This document shows positions 16,115-23,818 of a stretch of DNA of 23,818 nucleotides, piece after piece. Source of the stretch: an uncultured Clostridia bacterium (GTDB taxonomy: Bacteria > Bacillota > Clostridia > TANB77 > CAG-508). How positions within the stretch are numbered: position 1 is the first letter of the stretch; every line of letters begins with the position of its first letter. Made by a program: the position numbers and the translations under genes. The stretch spans positions 1-23,818 of the forward strand of contig CAKPJM010000017.1 of NCBI GenBank assembly GCA_934162625.1, written 5' to 3'. The notes under the pieces were generated by a model, which was not told where the DNA came from, did not search any database, and saw only the letters and a program-made list of their open reading frames with translations.

Positions 16115-16789
16115 TATATATTCTCCTTTCTTAATAAATCTGGTCTTTTTTGTTTTGTTATTTCTATGGATTTTTCTTTCCTCCATTTTTCAATCTCTTT
16201 ATGATTTCCGAGATTTTAAAACTTCTGGTACATTTATATTTAAAAATTTTTCTGGTCTTGTATATTGTGGATATTCTAAAAGTCCATTTGAAAAAGATTC
16301 TTCTTCTGTGGACTCACTACTAATTACTCCTTCTACATATCTAGATACTGAATCTATTAGTACCATAGCTGGTAGCTCTCCACCTGTTAAAACATAATCT
16401 CCAATTGATATTTCCTCATCTACAATCTCATCTAATACTCTTTGGTCAATACCTTCGTAATGACCACATAATAATATAAGATGTGCTTCTGTAGCTAATT
16501 CTTTTACTTTTTTTTGATTCAGAACTTTCCCCTGTGGCGACAAATATATTGTTTTAGCATTTTCTTTTTTAATAGAGTTAAATGCATCATACACAACATC
16601 CGGCTTAATTACCATTCCTGCTCCGCCACCATAAGGTGTATCGTCTACCTTTTTATGCTTATCTTTAGAAAAATCTCTAATATTTATTGCATTAATTTCT
16701 ATTATTTTTTTTTCTATTGCTCTTCCTACTATGCTTTCATTTAGACTAGAAAACATTTCTGGAAAAAGAGTAAGTATGTCTATTTTCAT
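16114..16789 (-). CDS. trmD: tRNA (guanine-N1)-methyltransferase TrmD, with +1 frame break at CGG
   Basis: Methylates G37 in tRNAs for Leu (CUN), Pro (CCN) and Arg (CGG), which prevents +1 slippage; essential in most bacteria. ATG overlaps the rimM stop (ATGA). The SPOUT knot is complete: PYGGGAGMVIKP, LLCGHYEGIDQRV, SIGDYVLTGGELPAM, EYPQYTRP. In the zero frame the protein ends ...VLKSRKS, too short. Skipping one C (complement of 16210) continues as SGNHKEIEKWR and ends near KRPDLLRKENI, the standard TrmD C-terminal helix region (SGNH...IxxWR...RPDLL), giving 224 aa. The restored stop then overlaps the rplS start exactly, which independently supports the shifted frame. In-phase CGG occurs nowhere else in the gene. 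Confidence 0.95.
16208..16210 (-). other. Candidate +1 recoding site CGG (trmD)
   Basis: Coding strand zero frame: AAA TCT CGG AAA TCA TAA; after skipping C: AAA TCT GGA AAT CAT AAA GAG. Restores the invariant SGNH. The zero-frame stop follows three codons after the site, so the two products differ by 31 residues. Confidence 0.88.
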
Positions 16790-17292
16790 AGTAACCCTTC
16801 CAATAAATGAACAGTTATCACTTTATTTTTTATATCCACATTTTTTATTACATCCTTTATTGCTGGTAATAAAATCTGTTTACCTAATTCATCTTTCACA
16901 ACATATATATCATTACTTCCTGTTGAAAAGACATCTACTATGCTTCCTAATTCTTTTCCTTCATCTGTAATAGCTTTACATCCAATGATATCTACTACAT
17001 AATAAAAATCTTTTTCTAGTTTTTCTTCTTTATTTCTTTTTATTTTTAAATAAAGATTTCGGTAATTTTCAGCTTGTTCTATAGTATCTATTCCTTTTAA
17101 TTTTAGGAATACCATATTCTTGCTAAACCTTACATGTTCTATTTCAAATTCTTTTAAATCCTTTTTTATTGATATATATATCGTTTTAAAATTACTAAAC
17201 TTCGTAATATCATCTGTAAATGGTTTTACTTTTACAACACCGTTTAATCCAGATGTATTAACTATTTGACCTATTTCAAAATATTCTTCCAT
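16786..17292 (-). CDS. rimM: Ribosome maturation factor RimM
   Basis: 168 aa from MEEYFEIGQIVN; an in-frame TTG six codons earlier is less likely. Helps 30S maturation around uS19. N-terminal RimM barrel (GQIVNTSGLNGVVKVKPFTDD) and C-terminal PRC-barrel (FYYVVDIIGCKAITDEGKELG, ILLPAIKDVI). Start lies 10 bases after the khpA stop; its stop overlaps trmD. The one CGG is out of phase. Confidence 0.93.
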   Translation of the reverse strand: MEEYFEIGQIVNTSGLNGVVKVKPFTDDITKFSNFKTIYISIKKDLKEFEIEHVRFSKNMVFLKLKGIDTIEQAENYRNLYLKIKRNKEEKLEKDFYYVVDIIGCKAITDEGKELGSIVDVFSTGSNDIYVVKDELGKQILLPAIKDVIKNVDIKNKVITVHLLEGLL

Positions 17293-17302
17293 ATTTATAT
17301 AC

Positions 17303-17533
17303 CTAATCAATAAATTCTACATTAACCTTTTTTCCTTCTTTAGTAGCTAATGCTTTCATTATTGTTCTAATAGCTTTTGCCATTTTTCCTTCTCTGCCAA
17401 TTACCCTTCCCATATCGCTATTTGCAACTTTAACTTCAAAGATAATTGCTTTTTCCCCATCTACTTCATTAATTGAAACAGATGATGGATCATTTACCAA
17501 ACTAGTAATTATTGCCTCCAATGAGTCTTTCAT
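17303..17533 (-). CDS. khpA: KH-domain RNA-binding protein KhpA
   Basis: 76 aa, a single KH domain with the GxxG loop in GRVIGREGKMAKAIRTI (about 41-57). KhpA pairs with KhpB/Jag and binds many RNAs; in Firmicutes it always lies between rpsP and rimM, as here. Three bases separate it from rpsP. Confidence 0.93.
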   Translation of the reverse strand: MKDSLEAIITSLVNDPSSVSINEVDGEKAIIFEVKVANSDMGRVIGREGKMAKAIRTIMKALATKEGKKVNVEFID

Positions 17534-17536
17534 AAA

Positions 17537-17770
17537 TTAAGCCTCCTTTTCGATTAAACGTTTTACTGTATCTGTTGGTTTTGCTCCATTTTTTATCCAT
17601 TCTGCAACTTTTTCTTTGTCTAATTTTAATTCAGATGGTTCTACCATAGGATTATATGTTCCTATCTTTTCAATTATTTTTCCATCTCTTGGTGATCTAG
17701 AATCAGCAACAACGATGTGATAAAAAGGTGCTTTCTTTTTTCCTGCTCTTTGTAATCTTATTTTTACCAT
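17537..17770 (-). CDS. rpsP: Ribosomal protein bS16
   Basis: 77 aa, full length. Typical start MVKIRLQRAGKKKAPFYHIV, then ADSRSPRDGK and IEKIGTYNPM. Strong AAGGAGG site. First of the rpsP-khpA-rimM-trmD-rplS set, following ffh on the same strand after about 150 bases with no terminator visible. No CGG. Confidence 0.97.
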   Translation of the reverse strand: MVKIRLQRAGKKKAPFYHIVVADSRSPRDGKIIEKIGTYNPMVEPSELKLDKEKVAEWIKNGAKPTDTVKRLIEKEA

Positions 17771-17924
17771 TTTTTCTTCCTCCTTTTCAAAATTCGAAGT
17801 ATTTTGTATTTTTGCTCTTCACTTTTCATTATTCACTAATAAATCCTGTGATTAGTTTAAGTTTCAAAGCATTTCATACCAACTTCTTATATTTATATTA
17901 AAATTTAAAAAATTAAAAACTATT

Positions 17925-19278
17925 TTAGAATTTCATGCCTTTTAATGAATTTACATCTAAATTTTTCATCATGTTTTTCATTCCGCCTTTATTAGACTGC
18001 ATTTTTTTCATTAACTTTCTTGTCATTTCATATGAACTCATAAACTTATTTATATCTGATACTTGTGTTCCACTTCCGCTTTGCAATTCTCTGTCTTCTA
18101 CTTGCATTTAATAATTTTGTATTTTGTTTTTCTTTTTTTGTCATTGAACATATTATAGCTTCAATTTTTACAAATTCTTTGTCATCAACTTTTATATCTC
18201 CAAATTTATTCATACCTGGAATCATTTTTAAGATTGATGAGAATGAACCCATTTTTTTCATTTGTCTTAATTGAGCTAAATAATCATCCAAGTCAAATTC
18301 TTGCTTTTTTAATTTCTTTTCAAGTTTTTCTGCCTCTTCTAAATCAAATGCCTCTTCTGCTTTTTCTATTACAGAAAGCATATCTCCCATTCCAAGTATT
18401 CTAGATGTCATTCTATCTGGATGGAATTCTTCTATATCACTAAGTTTTTCTCCTGTTGCTGCAAACTTTATTGGTCTTCCAGTAACTTTTTTAACTGAAA
18501 GTGCTGCACCACCACGAGTATCCCCATCTAATTTTGTAAGTATAATTCCATCTATTCCAAGATTTTCGTTAAAACTTTGTGCTACATTAACTGCATCTTG
18601 ACCTGTCATAGAATCTACAACTAATAATATTTCATGTGGTTTTACATTTGATTTAACATTTTTTAATTCTTGCATTAATTCTTCATCTATATGAAGTCTT
18701 CCTGCTGTATCTAGTATAACTACATCATTCAATTTTGACATTGCCTGAGACATTGCTTGTTTTGCAATTAAAACAACATCCTTTGTATTTTCATTTGCAA
18801 AAACAGGTATATTTAATTGATTACCAACTACTTGTAATTGTTTAATAGCTGCTGGTCTATACACATCACATGCAACAAGTAATGGCTTTTTACCCTGTTT
18901 TCTTAAAAGATTTGCAAGTTTTCCTGCAGTTGTTGTTTTTCCAGAACCCTGAAGTCCTACTAACATTATTACTGTTGGAGGATTTGGTGTAAAATTAATT
19001 TTGCTTAAAGTTCCTCCCAAAAGTTCTGTCATTTCGTCCCTTACAATTTTTATAACTTGTTGACCCGGAGTAAGTGATTTTAATACATCTTGGCCTAAAG
19101 CTTTTTCTTGAACTGTACTTACAAAGTCTTTTACAATTTTATAATTTACATCTGCTTCTAAAAGAGCAAGTTTTACTTCTCTCATAACTTCTTTTAAATC
19201 TGATTCTGTAATTCTTGCTTTTCCACCAAGCTTTCTTGTAATTGCTTGTAGTCTTGAGGATAATCCTTCAAATGCCAT
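17925..19278 (-). CDS. ffh: Signal recognition particle GTPase Ffh, with +1 frame break at CGG
   Basis: Targets ribosomes making membrane proteins to the SecYEG channel; essential. GGAGGTG site before ATG. N domain (1-~85), G domain with GLQGSGKTT (108-116), DTAGR (190-194), TKLDGDTRGG (248-257), then the M domain that binds 4.5S/SRP RNA and signal peptides. Frame breaks inside the M domain at the RNA-binding segment RRQRIAKGSGT: an extra C makes the zero frame CGG and stops the protein ten codons later. Skipping it continues SGTQVSDINKFMSSYEM, ending at the Met-rich tail, ~450 aa in total, normal for Ffh. Losing the last 50 residues should destroy SRP RNA binding, so a living cell must read through this site. 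Confidence 0.96.
18076..18078 (-). other. Candidate +1 recoding site CGG (ffh)
   Basis: Coding strand zero frame: ATT GCA AAG CGG AAG TGG; after skipping C: ATT GCA AAG GGA AGT GGA ACA. Restores the invariant RIAKGSGT of the SRP RNA-binding motif. Two other CGG triplets in ffh are out of phase. Confidence 0.88.
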
Positions 19279-19426
19279 ATTACACCTCCAAACGAATTAT
19301 CAGCTTTGTCTAACTGTGTTAGCCTTCACATAAAAATTTTCAATGTACCCTTGTACGATTTCAAAATTTTTAGTTTGACTGCTTTGTTATACTCGCTTCT
19401 AATTTGTTTTAATTTTCGTCAATACT

Positions 19427-19774
19427 CTATACTAAACAGTTTAATTCTTTTTTTACGTGTGTTAAAATTTGTGCAACTTGTTTGTCTGTACTTCTTTTTT
19501 GAATTTTTGTAAGCTCTGATAATATAATTGCAATTTTTTCTTCTTGTTTAAATGTCTTTTTCATAATTTCAAGCTTTTCTTCCAATTCGAAAAGTTTACT
19601 CTCTCCCTTCTTTATTATATCTCTAACCGCTTGTCTTGTAATCTCTTGATTCTGAGCTATTTCGGATAAAGATAAATCTTTGTCATAGTAATCTTGTAAA
19701 ATTCCTAATTGCTTTTTAGTTAATAACTTGCCATATATTTGACAAAGCATGCTTATTTCAACATTTTTCTCCAT
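19427..19774 (-). CDS. ylxM: YlxM/p13-family helix-turn-helix protein
   Basis: 115 aa. Small HTH protein regularly found just before ffh in Firmicutes; its role in SRP function is not settled. Helix-turn-helix seen in DLSLSEIAQNQEITRQAVRDIIKKGE (about 32-57, sigma-factor region-4-like), followed by a long charged helix (to ~90). About 150 bases separate it from ffh, with no clear terminator. Confidence 0.88.
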   Translation of the reverse strand: MEKNVEISMLCQIYGKLLTKKQLGILQDYYDKDLSLSEIAQNQEITRQAVRDIIKKGESKLFELEEKLEIMKKTFKQEEKIAIILSELTKIQKRSTDKQVAQILTHVKKELNCLV

Positions 19775-19872
19775 ATTACTATTCCTTTAATTTTCTTCTA
19801 GGGATACTTATATTTCCCACTTTTCATTGGTGTTTTTCTAAATCTTATTGTTTAAAAACGTAATGCTATATT

Positions 19873-19901
19873 ACTTTACACCATTTTTGCATAAAAGTCA
19901 A
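19873..19901 (-). promoter_or_regulatory. Promoter of ylxM (and perhaps ffh onward)
   Basis: On the minus strand TTGACT (19896-19901), 17-base spacer, TAAAGT (19873-19878). Confidence 0.6.
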
Positions 19902-19924
19902 GTGTTTTAGGCAAAAAAGAGCAT

Positions 19925-20000
19925 AAAACGGAACTAATAGGGACAGACCCCTTTTGTTTTAATCCAAACAAAAGGGGTCTGTCCCTATTAGTTCCGTTTT
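19925..20000. repeat. 35-bp perfect inverted repeat behind prs
   Basis: Arms 19925-19959 and 19966-20000 match at all 35 positions with loop TAATCC; core GGGACAGACCCCTTTTG. It begins 7 bases after the prs stop and ends in T runs, so it can terminate prs and, from the other side, protect ylxM. Its perfection and GC-rich core in AT-rich DNA suggest a recent mobile hairpin (MITE/REP-like). Confidence 0.9.
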
Positions 20001-20006
20001 TACATT

Positions 20007-20954
20007 TTATTTATCGTATTCAAATAAGTCTCCCAATGGTCTTGCTTCATTTAATCTTTTTATTGCTTCTGCAAATAAGGGAGCAATTGAAACAACTTTT
20101 ATTTTATCTATTCTTTTTTCTGGTTCAATTGGAATAGTATTTGTTACTACTAATTCTTTTATTGGAGATTTTTCTATTCTTTCTATTGCTGGTCCAACTA
20201 ATACTCCGTGTGTAGCACCTGCGTAAATTTCTTTTGCTCCATGTGCTTCTAGTATGTGTGCTGCCTCTACTAATGTTCCTGCTGTACTTACTTCATCGTC
20301 AAATATTAATGCTGTTTTACCTTCTATATCTCCTATTATATTTGTGGCTACTGCATTATCATTGTTTGATTCTCTTCTTTTATCTATCAAGGCAAGTGGA
20401 CATTCAAAATATTTTGAATATTTATATGCCTTTTTTGAACTTCCAGCATCTGTTGCTACAACTACCATATTTTCTAATTTTTTAGCTTCAAAATATTTTT
20501 CTAGTAAATGTTTTGCTGTTACTCTATCACATATTATATTAAAATATGCTTGTATTGCTGGATTGTGTAAATCGCATGTTAAAACATGATCTACCCCTGC
20601 TGCTTCTAGTAATGTTGCCATTAACTTTGCTGTTACTGGAATTCTAGATTGATCTTTCTTGTCAGATCTTGAATACATAAAATATGGTAATACAGCAGTT
20701 ATTCTTCTTGCCCCAGCTCTTCTTGCTGCCTCTACTGTTATTAACAATTCCATTATTCTTTCATTTACAGGTGGTTCAGTTGTTTGAACTATATATACAT
20801 CTTGTTCTCTTACAGTTTCTTTTAACTGTACAAAACTATTATCGTTAGCAAATTTAAAAGAATCCTTTTTTCCAACTTCTAATCCTAAATTATCACATAT
20901 TTCTTTTGTAAATTCTTCTGCCGAATTGCAGGCAAAAATTTTAATGTTCTCCAT
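20007..20954 (-). CDS. prs: Ribose-phosphate pyrophosphokinase
   Basis: 315 aa from MENIKIFACNSAEEF; AGGGGG lies 8 bases before this ATG, so an in-frame ATG 23 codons upstream is rejected. Makes PRPP from ribose-5-phosphate and ATP for purine, pyrimidine, His, Trp and NAD synthesis. Seen: YVVQ-type strand (DVYIVQTTEPPVNERIMELL), the R-R-A-G-A-R-R-I-T metal/ATP region, YSRSDKKDQSRIPVTAK flexible loop, DLHNPAIQAYF, and the PRPP loop DDEVSTAGTLVEAA. Two CGG triplets, both out of phase. Confidence 0.96.
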   Translation of the reverse strand: MENIKIFACNSAEEFTKEICDNLGLEVGKKDSFKFANDNSFVQLKETVREQDVYIVQTTEPPVNERIMELLITVEAARRAGARRITAVLPYFMYSRSDKKDQSRIPVTAKLMATLLEAAGVDHVLTCDLHNPAIQAYFNIICDRVTAKHLLEKYFEAKKLENMVVVATDAGSSKKAYKYSKYFECPLALIDKRRESNNDNAVATNIIGDIEGKTALIFDDEVSTAGTLVEAAHILEAHGAKEIYAGATHGVLVGPAIERIEKSPIKELVVTNTIPIEPEKRIDKIKVVSIAPLFAEAIKRLNEARPLGDLFEYDK

Positions 20955-21039
20955 TCTTATCCCCCTATCCAAAAACTCAAATAGTTTTTGTATTTTCCAC
21001 TCTTCATTCTTACTTTTTGTCATATTTTACAACATTTTT

Positions 21040-21068
21040 ATTGTAACATTAGATTTATCTCATTTCAA
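21040..21068 (-). promoter_or_regulatory. Promoter of prs inside a duplicated module
   Basis: On the minus strand TTGAAA (21063-21068), 17-base spacer, TACAAT (21040-21045). The -35 and spacer belong to a ~55-bp stretch repeated upstream of lemA. Confidence 0.65.
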
Positions 21069-21103
21069 CCAAAAATATAAATTATTTTATTTTTTTAAAT
21101 TGG
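21046..21103. repeat. Direct repeat A, copy 1
   Basis: ACATTAGATTTAT then CTCATTTCAACCAAAA and an AT-rich tail, matching 22825-22881 with few changes in the first 32 bases. Each copy lies 85-92 bases upstream of a minus-strand start codon (prs, lemA). Confidence 0.8.
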
Positions 21104-21114
21104 AATTTGTGTGA

Positions 21115-21173
21115 ACGATTCTAGGGACTGTCCCTCTTTTGTTGAATGACAAAAGGGGACTGTCCTGAATCGT
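21115..21173. repeat. Imperfect long hairpin repeat
   Basis: Ends ACGATTC/GAATCGT and inner AGGGACTGTCCC...TTTTGT pair with ACAAAAGGGGACTGTCCT. Related in sequence (GGGAC, GTCCC, TTTTGT/ACAAAA) to the 35-bp repeat at 19925. Confidence 0.75.
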
Positions 21174-21197
21174 AAATGTAATGTGTTTTGCGTTTTC

Positions 21198-21268
21198 GGG
21201 CAGACACAGGGCCTGCCCCTACATCGTTTGCAACAAATTTATTTTTGGGCGTATGCAATACGCCCCTA
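21198..21268. repeat. Two GC-rich hairpins with shared CCCCTAC ends
   Basis: GGGCAG (21198-21203) pairs with CTGCCC (21213-21218), followed by CTACATC; GGGCGTA (21247-21253) pairs with TACGCCC (21259-21265), followed by CTACAAA. Of a kind common between genes in Clostridia. The rest of the gap to 21348 holds a C/A-rich stretch (21282-21313) that recurs inverted near 22878. Confidence 0.7.
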
Positions 21269-21348
21269 CAAATCACACCTCCCACATCACACCTCTCACC
21301 TCAATAAAACAAATTACAATTTGCATAACTTTTTTCTCATTCTACTTG

Positions 21349-22191
21349 TTAAAAACTTCTCGAACTTCCTCCGCCACCGGAAGACCCTCCGCCACCAGAA
21401 AATCCTCCTCCTGAAGAACTTCCTCCTCCGTAATAATCTCCCCCAAGATCTTTAACAAAAACTACTGCCATATTAATTAGCAAAATGATTATTGCAATAC
21501 TAAAAGATTTTATAACTATCCAAGAAATAATAAATATAATACCTAAATAAATTAATTTAACTGTATTTTTAGAAATAAATTTCATAATTGCTGATATTAT
21601 TAAGGAAATTATTATTAAAATCATAAAAACTTCATCAGAGCTATCTTTTACTAACTTTGATTTTTGTGCTCCTTGAATTTCTATATTATACTCTTTGCAG
21701 ACTTCTTCTAATATTGCACTAAATCCATTTTTTATTCCTTCATCATAATTATTGTTTTTTAAATATGGAATTATATATTGATCTTGTATTCTTCCTGTTT
21801 TTCCATCTGGTAATGTTCCTTCTAATCCATAACCTACTTCTATTCTAAACATTCTGTCCCCTGTTGAGCATAATAATAAAACACCATTGTTTTTTTCTTT
21901 ATCTCCAATTCCAAATTTTCTAAATAGCTCTGTTGCATATTCTTCTAATGTTTTTCCTTCTAAGCTTTTAACTGTTACAACTACAATTTGTGCTTTTGTT
22001 TTGTTTTGTAATTCTATATTTGAATTTAAAATATAGTTTTCTGTTTCTTCTGATAATACATCTGCATAGTCATTCACATAAAAATTAGTTTTAGGACTTA
22101 CTACAGCGTATGTTGTATAATAAAATGCTAATATAATAAATATTAGCATTATTAGTCCAAAAAACTTTTTATTTTTAGTCAAAGTTAACAT
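21349..22191 (-). CDS. TPM-domain (YgcG-type) membrane protein
   Basis: 280 aa from MLTLTKNKKFF; AGGAGG lies 6 bases upstream, and the ATG sits inside the end of lemA (17-base overlap), so a longer frame starting at 22260 is rejected. N-terminal membrane segment or signal (about 10-28, LIMLIFIILAFYYTTYA), extracytoplasmic TPM domain (NFYVNDYADVLSEETENYI..., VVTVKSLEGKTLEEYATELF, GVLLLCSTGDRMFRIEVGYGLEG), two or more membrane segments (about 180-235), and a Gly/Ser-rich end with repeated SGGGG. TPM proteins commonly pair with LemA; the exact function is unknown, though roles in envelope or photosystem upkeep are reported for the family. Four or so CGG triplets, all out of phase. Confidence 0.88.
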   Translation of the reverse strand: MLTLTKNKKFFGLIMLIFIILAFYYTTYAVVSPKTNFYVNDYADVLSEETENYILNSNIELQNKTKAQIVVVTVKSLEGKTLEEYATELFRKFGIGDKEKNNGVLLLCSTGDRMFRIEVGYGLEGTLPDGKTGRIQDQYIIPYLKNNNYDEGIKNGFSAILEEVCKEYNIEIQGAQKSKLVKDSSDEVFMILIIISLIISAIMKFISKNTVKLIYLGIIFIISWIVIKSFSIAIIILLINMAVVFVKDLGGDYYGGGSSSGGGFSGGGGSSGGGGSSRSF

Positions 22192-22741
22192 TTGGAACCT
22201 CCTTACTTTGTTCTGAGGCTTCAAAATAATCTCTTTTACTGTATCCAAACATTCCTGCAATTATATTCGTAGGAAATCTTTTTATTTTTAAATTGTATTC
22301 TTTTACAGCTTCATTATAATCTCTTCTTGCTGTAGCAATACGATTTTCTGTTCCTGCTAGTTCATCTGAAAGTTGAATAAAATTTTGTGAAGATTTTAAA
22401 TCTGGATAGTTTTCAACCACTACCATTAATCTGTTTAACGCACCTGTTAATTCTTCATCTGCTTTTGCTTTGTCTGAAACTGTTGTAGCTCCTGCTAATT
22501 TTGTTCTTGCTTCTGTTACTGAATTTATTACATCTTGTTCTTGTTTTGCATACCCTTTTACTGTATTAACTAAATTTGGTATTAAATCTCCTCTTCTTTG
22601 TAATTGTGTATCAATTGTAGCAAATTTATTATCAACTTCTTCTGATTTTGCAATAATTCCATTGTAACTTGATACAAACATTGCAATTACAATTATTATT
22701 ATTGCAATTAAAACTAAAACTACTATTGATGATTTTTTCAT
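22175..22741 (-). CDS. lemA: LemA-family membrane protein
   Basis: 188 aa. One N-terminal membrane segment (about 5-25) and a long helical outer domain with the family signature NGIIAKSEEVDNKFATIDTQLQRRGDLIPNLVNTVK and the end YFEASEQSKEVPNVNF. Function of LemA is not established. Translationally coupled to the TPM-domain gene, a common pair. Confidence 0.95.
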   Translation of the reverse strand: MKKSSIVVLVLIAIIIIVIAMFVSSYNGIIAKSEEVDNKFATIDTQLQRRGDLIPNLVNTVKGYAKQEQDVINSVTEARTKLAGATTVSDKAKADEELTGALNRLMVVVENYPDLKSSQNFIQLSDELAGTENRIATARRDYNEAVKEYNLKIKRFPTNIIAGMFGYSKRDYFEASEQSKEVPNVNFD

Positions 22742-22818
22742 ATAAAATTCCCCCTAATCTTTTCTTTTATTATTCTAATTCTACCATTTGAATTTTTATA
22801 AAGCAATAAGAATTTTGA

Positions 22819-22847
22819 ATTTTGACATTAGATTTATTTCATTTCAA
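22819..22847 (-). promoter_or_regulatory. Possible promoter of lemA in the duplicated module
   Basis: On the minus strand TTGAAA (22842-22847), 17-base spacer, CAAAAT (22819-22824). Same -35 and spacer as the prs promoter, with a weaker -10. Confidence 0.45.
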
Positions 22848-22881
22848 CCAAAATTGCGAATTATTTTATTTTTTAATTTGT
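22825..22881. repeat. Direct repeat A, copy 2
   Basis: Matches 21046-21103. Directly behind it, 22878-22909 is an inverted, 27-of-32 match of 21282-21313. Confidence 0.8.
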
Positions 22882-22963
22882 TTAATTGAGGTAAGATGTG
22901 GTATGTGGGATTTATTGCAAATCTAAAAATAAATTTAGTCCTACAAATTCCAATTTTTCTGTC

Positions 22964-23007
22964 CAACAAAAAAACCTCAATAGAATTTAAATTTCTATTG
23001 AGGTTTT
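22964..23007 (-). terminator. Terminator of rpoC
   Basis: 15-bp perfect stem AAAACCTCAATAGAA / TTCTATTGAGGTTTT, loop of 7, then a T run on the minus strand; 3 bases after the rpoC stop. Confidence 0.9.
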
Positions 23008-23010
23008 CTA

Positions 23011-23818
23011 TTATTCTACAGATTCTCCTGTTTGTTCTTCTTCTTTTTCTGTATTTATTTTTATATCTCTGTATTTTTGCATTCCTGTTCCTGCTGGAAT
23101 TAGTTTTCCTATAATTACGTTTTCTTTCAATCCCATTAATGAATCTACTTTTCCTTTTATTGCTGCTTCTGTTAATACTCTTGTTGTTTCTTGGAATGAT
23201 GCTGCTGATAAGAAACTTTCTGTTGCAAGTGATGCTTTTGTTATACCTAATAATACTCTTATTCCTGTTGCAGGTCTCTTTCCTTCTGCAATCATTTTTT
23301 CGTTTTCTTCATTAAATTCGTTAATATCAACTAATGAACCAGCAAACATTGGTGTATCACCATTGTCTTCAACTTTTATTTTTCTAAGCATTTGTCTACC
23401 TATAACTTCAATGTGCTTATCGTTAATATCAACACCTTGGTTTCTATAAACTTTTTGTACTTCTGATGTTAAGTAGTTGTATACTCCTTCTGGTCCTTTT
23501 ATAGCTAATATCTCGTTAGGGTTAATTGAACCTTCTGTAATTGGGTCTCCTGCTTTTATTTCGTCTCCGTTTTTTACTTTTAGTTTAGATCCAAAGCTAA
23601 TTACATATGTTTTTGAATTGTCTTTGCTTGTTACTGTTACTTCTTTTCTCTTTTTAGCTTCTTCTATTGATACTTTTCCATCTATTTCAGAGATTACTGC
23701 TAATCCCTTTGGTTTTCTAGCTTCAAATAGCTCTTCAACCCTAGGTAGACCTTGTGTAATATCTCCTCCAGCTACACCACCTGTATGGAAAGTTCTCATT
23801 GTAAGCTGTGTACCAGGC
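23011..23818 (-). CDS. rpoC: RNA polymerase beta-prime subunit, C-terminal part (cut by window end)
   Basis: The last ~269 residues of the beta-prime subunit; the rest lies beyond the window. Recognised by GTQLTMRTFHTGGVAGGDITQGLPRVEELFEARKPKG at the start (trigger-loop end), GSINPNEILAIKGPEGVYNYL, NDKHIEVIGRQMLRKI, and ITKASLATESFLSAASFQETTRVLTEAAIKG near the end. Acidic tail EKEEEQTGESVE. One CGG, out of phase. Confidence 0.97.
   Translation of the reverse strand, partial: PGTQLTMRTFHTGGVAGGDITQGLPRVEELFEARKPKGLAVISEIDGKVSIEEAKKRKEVTVTSKDNSKTYVISFGSKLKVKNGDEIKAGDPITEGSINPNEILAIKGPEGVYNYLTSEVQKVYRNQGVDINDKHIEVIGRQMLRKIKVEDNGDTPMFAGSLVDINEFNEENEKMIAEGKRPATGIRVLLGITKASLATESFLSAASFQETTRVLTEAAIKGKVDSLMGLKENVIIGKLIPAGTGMQKYRDIKINTEKEEEQTGESVE

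Noticed and set aside
16114..16186. Upstream-extended start of rplS (MEERKIHRNN...)
   Set aside because: That stretch is the C-terminal part of trmD in another phase; the ATG at 16114 has the AAGGAG site and matches the normal bL19 start.

Overview
The window looks like chromosomal DNA of an anaerobic, low-GC Firmicute, most likely a Clostridia-type organism. Signs are the strongly AT-rich codon use with AGA as the main Arg codon, strong AGGAGG-type ribosome sites, an oxygen-sensitive class III ribonucleotide reductase, a PASTA-bearing SpoVD/PBP2-like transpeptidase, and the Firmicutes order ylxM-ffh-rpsP-khpA-rimM-trmD-rplS. The first ~600 bases differ: they have higher GC, two sequences resembling Neisseriaceae DNA uptake sequences just after stop codons, and a small gene using CGG as an ordinary codon. 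They may be transferred DNA or an assembly join.

Layout. 1-610: gene tail and a 104-aa orphan gene behind a strong promoter and a leader that can fold in two exclusive ways. 610-2990: repeat-rich accessory stretch with an MGMT-like DNA-repair gene, a small membrane protein, several copies of a ~30-bp hairpin repeat, and a REP-associated tyrosine transposase (RAYT) flanked by inverted copies of it. 2997-8290 (minus): SpoVD/PBP2-like protein, nrdG, nrdD with a 28-bp palindrome in front, and a 50-codon ORF; then tRNA-Gly(UCC). 8586-12649 (plus): tsaE-tsaB-rimI and a LonB-like protease. 12739-15390 (minus): surface C1 cysteine protease with Ig-like repeats. 15659-19901 (minus): rplS, trmD, rimM, khpA, rpsP, ffh, ylxM. 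20007-22847 (minus): prs, TPM-domain protein, lemA, with several hairpin repeats. 23011-end (minus): C-terminal part of rpoC.

Main discovery candidate. Five otherwise intact, conserved genes (MGMT-like, spoVD-like, tsaB, trmD, ffh) are each broken by one extra base, and every break has the same form: an extra C directly before a conserved glycine codon, so that the zero frame shows CGG and skipping the C restores GGA or GGT. Reading by eye every CGG on the coding strand of all host-like genes, I find these five as the only in-phase CGG codons; about thirty others are out of phase. ffh, trmD and tsaB are normally essential, so decay is unlikely. The simplest biological reading is that CGG is unassigned in this organism and acts as a +1 frameshift signal (C skipped, GGN read as Gly). 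Two of the five genes (trmD, tsaB) make tRNA position-37 modifications that help hold the reading frame, which raises the possibility of feedback. A systematic sequencing artefact must be excluded, but it would not be expected to respect codon phase.
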